From positions 2,265,485-2,329,484 of the forward strand of contig JALDQW010000001.1 of assembly GCA_031316255.1 (NCBI GenBank): a stretch of 64,000 bases of DNA, given 5' to 3'. A model generated the notes under the pieces. That model was given only the letters and a program-made list of their open reading frames with translations, searched no databases and was not told where the DNA came from. The number at the start of each line of letters is the position of its first letter. Position 1 is the first letter of the stretch. Source of the DNA: Nitrosomonas sp. Lineage in GTDB: Bacteria; Pseudomonadota; Gammaproteobacteria; Burkholderiales; Nitrosomonadaceae. A program made the position numbers and the translations under genes. This document shows, piece by piece, positions 1-7,394 of the stretch.

Positions 1-99
1 AGTCATGAGTCCATTGAAGAAATCGGCCAGTACCGGTTTGTCGAATGCCTTTCGGAAAAAGCGCCATTGGCTTCATCAGTTTACTTAAATATGAATTAA
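1..99 (+). CDS. 3' end of an unidentified gene (partial)
   Basis: An open frame enters from the left edge in frame 1 and ends with TAA at 97-99, giving 32 residues that finish SVYLNMN. It stops 4 bases before the ATG of the next gene on the same strand, which suits the end of an upstream operon gene. The fragment is too short to name a family. Another frame (bases 2-88) is also open, so this assignment is tentative. Confidence 0.4.
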   Translation, partial: SHESIEEIGQYRFVECLSEKAPLASSVYLNMN

Positions 100-103
100 T
101 ACC

Positions 104-1258
104 ATGTCAACACAGAATCAAACTGCTGTTCAAATTCGGCAAGCTGCGAAACAGAAAACGCTTTCAACCGCGCAGAAAAAATTCAATAGCCTGATCAGGA
201 AAATAGAAAAGGAAAAAGAGCGACTGCAAGGGTGGCAGGCATTGAAGCCCGATTTCCAGAAAAAGTTGTTTGAAGAATACCAGCCGCTCGTACAGACATT
301 TGTTGATTTGCAAACTGCACTGGTGAAGCGTCTGGACGAATTTCATAACCGGCGCGGTTTTACACCGCCGCAACAGAATAAAATTTCCTATGCAATATGT
401 GAATTATGCTTAATACTGCTGAATCATTCAAATGCGGATGATGTGAAGGCCATTTATGAAAAACACAGTTGTATCGAATTTGATGACGAAAGTGAAGAAC
501 TGAACGATATGATGTCCGATTTAATGAAAGATATCATCGAGGAACAATTCGGTGATTTGGGCGATGATTTTGATTACACCGATCCGCAAGCCGTTGCACA
601 GCGTGTCGCTAAAAAATTGCAGGATAACGAAGAAACGAAATCATTACACCGCAATAAAACGAAGCAACAATCAAAACGCCAGGCAGCTCAGGAGGAGTGC
701 CGCACCGCTGCTCAGAAGGCCGAGCAGAAAAATATCAGTCAATCGATTAAAACCATCTACCGGCAGTTAATCACAGCGGCGCACCCGGATCGCGAAACCG
801 ACCCCGTAGAGCGCGACAGGAAGACTGTGATTATGCAGCAAGTGAATGCGGCCTACGAGAAAAAGGATTTGCTGAAATTACTGGCATTGCAGCTTGAACT
901 GGAACAAATCGATCAGAACCATATCAATGAAATCGCAGAAGACCGCTTAAAGTCGTACAACAAAATTTTGCAAGGCCAACTTGAACAGCTCCGGATAGAA
1001 GTCGAGCAGGAAGAACTGCCATTCCGGATGTCGGCCAGTCTGCTTCAGTATGAAACCATTAACCCGGAGAAAGTCGTGCGCCATTTGAATGCGGATATTC
1101 AGGAAATGACGCAAAATATTGCGCAGCTTGAGAAGGAGCTGAAATTTTTGACCACTGTCAAGAATGTGAAAGTCTGGCTAAAAGACTGCGGGTTGCCGGA
1201 AGATGTTGTCCTATCCGGGAGCCTGTTCGACGACATGGATGATTTTGATTTTCGCTGA
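104..1258 (+). CDS. J-domain-like protein
   Basis: The protein has 384 residues and is very charged and helical, with predicted coiled-coil stretches at about residues 1-60 and 280-360. A J-domain core is visible near residues 215-265: helix II is followed by the HPD tripeptide at 227-229 (AAHPDRE), then a helix ending QQVNAAYEKKDLLKLL. In known J proteins HPD stimulates the ATPase of a DnaK/Hsp70 partner. Here the J core sits in the middle rather than at the N-terminus, and there is no Gly/Phe linker, zinc finger or substrate-binding domain. It is therefore a specialised co-chaperone-like protein rather than DnaJ. It has no signal peptide, so it should be cytoplasmic. The start is 4 bases after the preceding stop and lacks a strong ribosome site, suggesting coupled translation. 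Confidence 0.75.
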   Translation: MSTQNQTAVQIRQAAKQKTLSTAQKKFNSLIRKIEKEKERLQGWQALKPDFQKKLFEEYQPLVQTFVDLQTALVKRLDEFHNRRGFTPPQQNKISYAICELCLILLNHSNADDVKAIYEKHSCIEFDDESEELNDMMSDLMKDIIEEQFGDLGDDFDYTDPQAVAQRVAKKLQDNEETKSLHRNKTKQQSKRQAAQEECRTAAQKAEQKNISQSIKTIYRQLITAAHPDRETDPVERDRKTVIMQQVNAAYEKKDLLKLLALQLELEQIDQNHINEIAEDRLKSYNKILQGQLEQLRIEVEQEELPFRMSASLLQYETINPEKVVRHLNADIQEMTQNIAQLEKELKFLTTVKNVKVWLKDCGLPEDVVLSGSLFDDMDDFDFR

Positions 1259-1274
1259 CGGTATCCGGAAAGGC

Positions 1275-1766
1275 TCAATCTGCTGTAGCCGCGCATGATT
1301 TTAAGTAACCCCATGCAATCGTACTTTCATAGCGATTGCCTTTAATTGTAGCGGCGCTTGCGGTTTTATCGGTTTTCTTGATTGTCAATGCAAATGCATA
1401 AGCATATTCTGCATTTCTCACCTGGGTATCGGGCAGAATTTCCGGCCCGGCGCTGATGTAGTCCCGAATCGCATCCGGGTTCTGCGGTGAATTGCTTGAA
1501 TAGATATAAGGCAGGAAGCGCGTATCATACGCGAAAATTTGAGCGGTTTCGATGGCCGGGTATAGCTGTGATTTGTAATGATAGAGCTGCATGGACGGCC
1601 TGCTGTCGGCATATAATTTCTTTACAACACAGCCCGCCAGCGTGGCAGGATCGCCCGCTACTGCTGCTTCATAGCGTAGCGGTTTGTCTCTTGATTGCAT
1701 GCCCGTACAAGCAGACAACGACAGCGCAAATATACTCACAATAATAAAGATAAAGCGGTTTTTCAT
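1275..1766 (-). CDS. Small lipoprotein of unknown function
   Basis: This 163-residue protein begins with a typical lipoprotein signal: basic MKNR, a hydrophobic stretch, and the lipobox LSAC with the acceptor Cys at residue 20. It should be lipid-anchored in the envelope. The mature part is mixed and contains two further cysteines (in GCVVKK and near the C-terminus, KSCAATAD), which could form a disulfide in the periplasm. I do not recognise the family. A GGAG ribosome site lies about 8 bases before the ATG. It converges on the J-domain gene, with only 16 bases between the two stops. Confidence 0.75.
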   Translation of the reverse strand: MKNRFIFIIVSIFALSLSACTGMQSRDKPLRYEAAVAGDPATLAGCVVKKLYADSRPSMQLYHYKSQLYPAIETAQIFAYDTRFLPYIYSSNSPQNPDAIRDYISAGPEILPDTQVRNAEYAYAFALTIKKTDKTASAATIKGNRYESTIAWGYLKSCAATAD

Positions 1767-1822
1767 AAGATACTCCGTTCATTCGGATAACGTTATGTGG
1801 CAAGCTGTTGTTAGTTAACAGC

Positions 1823-2716
1823 TCAGGGCACATGAGAGAAGTCTTGATGCTTGAGAACCCATTCGTCAACGAATTGACAGAGCAGATCGGGATGCGTTGT
1901 CGGAATCCAGTGTTCCGATTCCAGTTCAATAAATTCCATCTTCGGCAAAGCGCCCAGCAGTGCTTTTGTTTTTTCGGGATCGGTCATGCTTATTCCACTG
2001 GCCTGGATGACAAGGCCCGGGCACCGTATGGCTTCAACCGGCAATAAGCGGGACAACGCGACAAAATTATTGACAAATTGCGCCAGCGGAATGATTTTGA
2101 GGTCATGCCAGATTGAACCATGCGTTGATAATGCCTGGTCGCGTTCTTCCGCGCTGGCCTGGTGTACCGGTTGGTCGAGTTGCTTGAGATCGATTGTGTC
2201 CAGTTTGCGCCGGTACAGCCCGAAGCGGTTGAACAGGCTGATGATTTTAACAATGACCCTGAGCAAGGGCGTAAACGGTCTCAGCCTTGCGAGTGAGCCG
2301 GTTAACGCGCGCGCTGCCATGGGTTCGACAAGAATCAGTCCGGCACACATTTCCGGATAGCGTGCGGCAAAGTGCGCGGCGATATTCGCACCCAGACAAT
2401 GCCCCAGAATAAAGGCGCGTTCCTGTTTTTCATGACGCAGCATTGCAGCAATATCCTGAGTCCAGTGTTCAATACCGGCAGTAGCGCCGGTAGCAGCGCG
2501 CCAGATGGATTCGCCGTTTCCGCGCAAATCCGGGCGCAGCAAAAGCCTGTCAGCCGCCAATCGGGAGTGTTCGGTAAAGTGCCACCAGCGCGTCGAGTTG
2601 CTGGCCGCGCCATGCAGCAATACAACGGGTATATTGTGTGTCTGCTGGGCCGGTTGCCAGCAACGGTACATTAACGTGACATCGTCATAACTCTGGAAAT
2701 ATCGTTTTTCATCCAT
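1823..2716 (-). CDS. Alpha/beta-fold hydrolase
   Basis: This 297-residue cytoplasmic protein has the landmarks of the alpha/beta hydrolase fold. The oxyanion-hole motif VVLLHGAA is near residue 35, the nucleophile elbow GHCLG is at 105-109, and a late histidine sits in SEHWIPTTHPD near residue 270. The elbow normally holds Ser (GxSxG), but here residue 107 is clearly Cys (codon tgt on the minus strand). Cys nucleophiles are known in dienelactone hydrolases and a few other members, so the enzyme may still be active. The substrate cannot be read from the sequence. An AGGAAAT ribosome site precedes the ATG. It follows the transporter gene on the same strand but is separated from it by about 75 bases. 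Confidence 0.85.
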   Translation of the reverse strand: MDEKRYFQSYDDVTLMYRCWQPAQQTHNIPVVLLHGAASNSTRWWHFTEHSRLAADRLLLRPDLRGNGESIWRAATGATAGIEHWTQDIAAMLRHEKQERAFILGHCLGANIAAHFAARYPEMCAGLILVEPMAARALTGSLARLRPFTPLLRVIVKIISLFNRFGLYRRKLDTIDLKQLDQPVHQASAEERDQALSTHGSIWHDLKIIPLAQFVNNFVALSRLLPVEAIRCPGLVIQASGISMTDPEKTKALLGALPKMEFIELESEHWIPTTHPDLLCQFVDEWVLKHQDFSHVP

Positions 2717-2790
2717 GTCATTTCCTGATGGTGGACTACGTGTTGATTAATTGACAATTCCCGTCGCACAATCAAAATCTTAAACGACTG

Positions 2791-4167
2791 CTAAGCGATT
2801 CTTACATAACATACCAAAGTAATGACCAAAGCACCAATAAAATTGAGCACCAGCCCTTCGCGCGCCATATGGGTGACTGAAATCTTGCCGGTTCCAAATA
2901 CAATTGCATTCGGCGGCGTGGCCACAGGCAGCATGAAGGCACAGCTTGCACTCATCGCCGCAGGCACCATCAACAGCGCGGGGTCGACATCAACGGCAAC
3001 GCCGGCCGCTGCCAGTATCGGCATTAACAGGATGGCGGTTGCCGTATTGCTGGTCATTTCGGTCAGAAAAGTCACAGTCAATGTGATGGTGGCGATAATA
3101 ATCAATGGATGCAGACCGGCCAGTATGGCCAGTTTGTCCGCCACGAAGCGGGACAGTCCCGATTCCATGAATGCCTGCGCAATGGTAATGCCCGCCGCAA
3201 ACAGAATGAGTATGCCCCAGGGCACCTTGACCGCGGTATCCCAGTCGAGCAGTTTTCCGCCGCGCCCGTTGGAAACCAGAAACAGGCACACCACCGCAGT
3301 AAGCGCCACAGTCGCGTCGGTCGCGCCTGGCAGGTCAAGCCATGTGCTCCAACCGCCAAACGGCTCGATGCGCGTCACCCAGGCCAGTACAGTCAGTCCG
3401 AAAATAATCAGCACGCGTCTTTCCTCGGGACGCCATGCGCCAACCTGTGGCATCGTCAATTCGCCGACATAATTCAGATTGCGCGTAAGCCACAAAAATG
3501 CCAGCGGCAGCATAATCGCCACAACCGGCAGTCCCCAGTTCATCCACTGCACGAAACTCACCGTGTTGCCGGTAAAGTCCTGGTACTCTTTCATAAACAC
3601 CAGATTGGGCGGCGTGCCGATCGGCGTGCCGATGCCGCCGATGTTGCAACCGTAAGCGATTGCAAGCAACAGCGGAACCGCCAGTTTTTTGTCCGGGCTT
3701 TGATCGATGACGGCTATTGCCAGCGGCAGCATCATCAACGCCGTCGCCGAATTGGAAATCCACATGCTCAACAACGCGCACGCGCACATAAACCCGAACA
3801 CAATGCGCCGGCTGCTGGTGCCGCCAATCAGCCGAACCAGTTCCAGCGCCAGACGGCGATGCGTGCCCGAATGCGCCATCGCCGCCGAAATCATGAACCC
3901 GCCCAGCATCAGCAGAATCAGATCATTGCCGTAAGCCTTGGCCACTTCCTCTTTCGGCAGCACACCGACAAGCGGAAAAACAACCAGCGGAATAATTGAT
4001 GTTGCCGGAATCGGAATCGGCTCAAAAATCCACCACACCACGCACAATATCACCACTGCCGCCGTCCAGCAGGCTTTGGCGTCCCAACCGGAGAGGTGCA
4101 TGATGAAGGCTGTCAATGATGCAAGTACAAGACCAAAGAATAAAGAATAGTGTCGTTCAGCATGCAT
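2791..4167 (-). CDS. DASS/SLC13-family anion transporter
   Basis: This is a 458-residue polytopic membrane protein with about 11-12 hydrophobic segments. It has the two signature re-entrant loops of the divalent anion:sodium symporter family: SNSATALMMLP near residue 140 and TSNTATAILLMP near residue 380. These correspond to the SNT motifs that bind Na+ and the carboxylate substrate in VcINDY. The family imports dicarboxylates, citrate or sulfate; the sequence alone does not tell which. The conserved stretch GTPPNLVFM after the first loop and the Pro-rich TPPNAIVFG near the end also fit. The length is normal for the family. It is probably monocistronic, or leads into the hydrolase gene downstream. 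Confidence 0.88.
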   Translation of the reverse strand: MHAERHYSLFFGLVLASLTAFIMHLSGWDAKACWTAAVVILCVVWWIFEPIPIPATSIIPLVVFPLVGVLPKEEVAKAYGNDLILLMLGGFMISAAMAHSGTHRRLALELVRLIGGTSSRRIVFGFMCACALLSMWISNSATALMMLPLAIAVIDQSPDKKLAVPLLLAIAYGCNIGGIGTPIGTPPNLVFMKEYQDFTGNTVSFVQWMNWGLPVVAIMLPLAFLWLTRNLNYVGELTMPQVGAWRPEERRVLIIFGLTVLAWVTRIEPFGGWSTWLDLPGATDATVALTAVVCLFLVSNGRGGKLLDWDTAVKVPWGILILFAAGITIAQAFMESGLSRFVADKLAILAGLHPLIIIATITLTVTFLTEMTSNTATAILLMPILAAAGVAVDVDPALLMVPAAMSASCAFMLPVATPPNAIVFGTGKISVTHMAREGLVLNFIGALVITLVCYVRIA

Positions 4168-4261
4168 GCTAATATTCCAGCTTATACTGAATTCTTGGGG
4201 TGTCGAGAATCTTCAATATCTCCATAGCCAAATCCACACAATATCTGCAAAGTGAAATAAG

Positions 4262-5128
4262 TTACTTAGTTTGAATTTCCACAACATAAGCAGACCGACA
4301 ATCTGCTTCATTTGATTCGCATTTGCGCATGATTCTAAAATAAGTTGGAAAGATACCGCCGCCTTCGCAGAAACTGTTAATAAAAAATGATTTATCTTTT
4401 CTTCCAATTGCTGGATAACATTCTTTCTTCCCCGTGTGAGTTTTCCTTGTTGGACGAAGTGCTTCATATCTCTCTAACGTTTTTCGAATTTTTTCTTGAA
4501 TATCGTCGTAATTGTTGATATCTTTTTTAAATTCTTCTTTTTTATCTTCGTCCTCAAAAAGTTTATATTTTCCGGAAATAGTAAGATATCTAACGAAAGG
4601 AATTCCTTTCTCGTTTATAAGAATTCTAGATTCAAGTGCTCCAGTAAAATGTGTAACTGGAATAAAATCACTACCAATTTTCATAAGGATATCGTGACCT
4701 GATTCATCAACTCCATGCAGAGTAGCAAAACCTGTTTTTTCATTAAACTCACATTTTGTAGTTTTATAAAAGGCCTTTTTGCCAATGGCTCTAAAATCAA
4801 AAATATCATCACTTTCTGATTTATAATCCATAAATAGATACTCCCCTTCTCCCATAAGCATATATTCACCTTCTAAAAGATTACATCTTTCGAGAGCTAT
4901 TTCCTTATATCCTAGGCTTGGTGAATTTGTGGGCTGAAACACATTAGATCCCAATACGATAGAAATAAACAAAAGAACGACAACAAAATAAGTATGAATA
5001 ACTCTCCTAGCTTGATCATTATCACGAGCCTTATTATCGAGCAGCTTGAGAGCATAAATGGCGAAGAGAGATACTGCGCCTACCGCAGCAGCCCCATTAC
5101 TAAGGTCATTACTAAAGAAAGATTCCAT
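4262..5128 (-). CDS. AT-rich predicted membrane-anchored protein, function unknown
   Basis: The gene encodes 288 residues. Two hydrophobic segments lie near the N-terminus (about residues 14-28 and 45-63), followed by a soluble domain of about 220 residues that ends with several cysteines (KKECYP, NSFCEGG, RKCES, EADCRS). Such spacing suggests disulfides in an exported domain. I recognise no family. The base composition is plainly richer in A and T than the genes on either side, and codon use follows (many AAA, ATA and TTT). This suggests recent acquisition. An AAGGAAAAAT ribosome site lies ahead of the ATG. No mobility gene is adjacent. Confidence 0.65.
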   Translation of the reverse strand: MESFFSNDLSNGAAAVGAVSLFAIYALKLLDNKARDNDQARRVIHTYFVVVLLFISIVLGSNVFQPTNSPSLGYKEIALERCNLLEGEYMLMGEGEYLFMDYKSESDDIFDFRAIGKKAFYKTTKCEFNEKTGFATLHGVDESGHDILMKIGSDFIPVTHFTGALESRILINEKGIPFVRYLTISGKYKLFEDEDKKEEFKKDINNYDDIQEKIRKTLERYEALRPTRKTHTGKKECYPAIGRKDKSFFINSFCEGGGIFPTYFRIMRKCESNEADCRSAYVVEIQTK

Positions 5129-5480
5129 TTTAATTATTTTTCCTTTTTTTTATTGCAATATTCAATATAAACAGCACAAAATAGCACGACAAAATCTTTT
5201 TGGCTGTGATAAAAATCATTGTTTCACCAGCAAAGTTGTGCATCAGGAATATTGATGGCGATCAGTGTGCAAAAAGCTTAAATTGGCATTTTAGTATTAA
5301 CAAAATCGTTGACCGGTTAATTATTGAAAGCTAAGCTTCATGAAAGATAGTTTTCATTTAATCTCACCTCTAGGAGACCCCTAAAAACTAGACGAATTAA
5401 GTAAATATATCAGAAGCACATCGAGCAGCACATCGCAACACAGGCAAAATTTTTTCTCACAATCAACAAGAAAAGGAATA
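5129..5480. other. Intergenic region upstream of the multicopper oxidase
   Basis: This is about 350 bases of AT-rich sequence between divergent genes. It should hold the promoters of both the membrane protein and the oxidase cluster. The only sites I can support are an AAAAGGAATA ribosome site just before the oxidase ATG and a weak TTGACC box near 5309. I see no gene or clear operator. Confidence 0.4.
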
Positions 5481-7187
5481 ATGATGCAAAAACGGTGGAT
5501 GCAGGATATTTATTACGTTTTGGTGGCAGCGGCATGCCTGGCCCTTCTCTCTCTTCTTGGCAGTTCAGCCGCAATGGCCGGGGATATTCAACCGCACTGC
5601 GCGTATTTGCCGATCGATATCGACAAATACGGCAAACAGCCATTCCAGAATCCGCCGGAAGTCCGGGCGGTGAATGGTAAGCTCGATACCACGTTTACCG
5701 TTCAATATACCGAAGCCAGAACCACTACGCTAGGTGGGTGTCCGCTAAAGCTGCGCACGTATAACGGTGAATTGACAGGGCCGACGTTGCGGGTCAGTCA
5801 GGGCGATGTGATCAACCTGATGCTGAAAAACCGGTTGCCGAAGGAAACGCCAAACGAAATTCAGGCGCAGTTCGAGCAGGAAAACCAGAACGCCTATCTC
5901 GATACCACGCCTGCATCGTACAACACCACCAACGTGCATTATCACGGCATGCACGTGTCACCGGTCGGCAACAGCGACAATGTGTTGCTGGCGATTCCGC
6001 CGCAGAGCGACTTCGGTTATGAAGTGAAAGTGCCGATGGATCATCCCGTCGGTTCGTACTGGTATCACGCGCATGCGCATGGCTCGACGGCAATTCAGGT
6101 GGGCAGCGGCATGGCGGGCGCATTGATTGTCGAGGACGATCCCAAGAAGATTCCCGCATCACTGAAAGCGGCCAACGCCAACGAAAAGATTTTTGTGCTG
6201 CAGACCATCCTGTACGACCAGCAGGGCGAACTCAACAACATCACCAGCCTGTTCCCCGGCCCGTCGAATCCGACGCCGGAAAACTGCAACGATCAGGGCG
6301 CGATGGATACCTGGCATTGTTCGCGCCGTCATATCACCATCAACGGGCAGATCGTTCCGATCATCACCATGAAGCGCGGCGAAGTGCAGCGCTGGCGGTT
6401 GATCGACACCGCATTCCGCGAATCGATATTTTTTGCCGTCGAAGGCCATGACCTGCACGAGATCGCGCTGGACGGCAATTACCTCGGGCGTGTCGATACC
6501 TGGAAGGCCGGTACACCGATTGAGCTGCAATCGGGTTACCGCAGTGATGTGCTGATCAAGGCCGGTATGAAATCCGGTAATTACCGCATTATCGATCAGG
6601 CTGCTTCGAGCAAGAAATCGCTGCGCCAGATCAATGAGCCGGAAAACCTGCTCGCCATTCTGAGAATTACCGAGGAAACGGACGACATGGCGTTGCCGAC
6701 CAGCAAGGAAATGGCGGCGCTTGCGCCGTTTGGCGATACCGATTTGCGCAAGAAAGCTGTGGGTGTGCAGGAAGTCGTATTCAAGCTTGGTCAGGACGCG
6801 AAAGGCGGGAAGAATTACTTTCAGGTCAATTACCGTGCCTTCAATCCAAATCATGTGCGCCAGCTTGAACTCGGTTCGGTTGACATGTGGTCGTTGACGA
6901 CTGTCGGCGACCCGGCCGCCATTCCCAACGCCATACCGCCGACGCCGCATGTATTTCACATCCATGTCAACCCGTTCCAGTGGGAGCGAAACGGCCCCGA
7001 CGGCAAGCCGCAACTGGTCTGGAAAGATACGCTGCTGGTGCAGGGACCAGCGGTAACCAATGTCTATACGCAATACCGCGATTATATCGGGAAGTTTGTC
7101 ATCCATTGCCATATTCTCGATCATGAAGACCTGGGTATGATGGAAGTTCAGGAAGTCGTGAGCACGCCGGTTGCACAGGCGCATTGA
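5481..7187 (+). CDS. Secreted multicopper oxidase (laccase-like)
   Basis: The 568-residue protein has a Sec-type signal peptide (hydrophobic core about residues 11-30, probable cleavage after AMA at 33). All four copper-binding blocks are readable. HYH is at 153-155, HAH is at 196-198 in YWYHAHAHG, the HxxHxH block is at 490-495 (HVFHIH), and HCHxxxHxxxxM spans 542-553 with Met553 as the likely axial ligand of the type 1 copper. This predicts a complete T1 site and a T2/T3 trinuclear centre that reduces O2 to water while oxidising phenols, metals or similar substrates. It is the first gene of the oxidase cluster. The intergenic inverted repeat at 7196-7333 separates it from the tyrosinase gene, so the two may be transcribed separately. 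The natural substrate is unknown. Confidence 0.92.
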   Translation: MMQKRWMQDIYYVLVAAACLALLSLLGSSAAMAGDIQPHCAYLPIDIDKYGKQPFQNPPEVRAVNGKLDTTFTVQYTEARTTTLGGCPLKLRTYNGELTGPTLRVSQGDVINLMLKNRLPKETPNEIQAQFEQENQNAYLDTTPASYNTTNVHYHGMHVSPVGNSDNVLLAIPPQSDFGYEVKVPMDHPVGSYWYHAHAHGSTAIQVGSGMAGALIVEDDPKKIPASLKAANANEKIFVLQTILYDQQGELNNITSLFPGPSNPTPENCNDQGAMDTWHCSRRHITINGQIVPIITMKRGEVQRWRLIDTAFRESIFFAVEGHDLHEIALDGNYLGRVDTWKAGTPIELQSGYRSDVLIKAGMKSGNYRIIDQAASSKKSLRQINEPENLLAILRITEETDDMALPTSKEMAALAPFGDTDLRKKAVGVQEVVFKLGQDAKGGKNYFQVNYRAFNPNHVRQLELGSVDMWSLTTVGDPAAIPNAIPPTPHVFHIHVNPFQWERNGPDGKPQLVWKDTLLVQGPAVTNVYTQYRDYIGKFVIHCHILDHEDLGMMEVQEVVSTPVAQAH

Positions 7188-7195
7188 TATTTCGG

Positions 7196-7333
7196 AACCT
7201 GTTTGGGATCTTACCGAAGAGCGTATCGCTGCGTTAAAATCAAGCTTAAATGCTCACACATACTTTGTGTATGCACCGTTTTCGCTCAATTTTGCCTGGC
7301 GCTGCATCTCTTGATCGAGATCTGGAACAGGTT
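7196..7333. repeat. Imperfect inverted-repeat (MITE-like) element
   Basis: The ends of this 138-bp segment are inverted copies of each other: AACCTGTTTGGGATCT on the left and, read on the other strand, AACCTGTTCCAGATCT on the right (14 of 16 match). A smaller hairpin (CACATAC...GTATG) lies in the middle. It has no coding capacity. The layout suggests a miniature transposable element or a large stem-loop between the multicopper oxidase and tyrosinase genes. I could not find a clear target-site duplication. Confidence 0.5.
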
Positions 7334-7394
7334 ATTCTTGCTCACAATTAATCAACCGTGGCCGGCGACCGGTTAAGGCTATTCGAGGTGAAGA

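Noticed and set aside
3109..3999. 296-codon open frame on the plus strand
   Set aside because: Antisense shadow of the DASS transporter; the translation is rich in His, Gln, Arg and Asn with no domain.
6159..7184. 341-codon open frame on the minus strand
   Set aside because: It lies wholly inside the multicopper oxidase gene, which has clear family motifs; the opposite frame has none.
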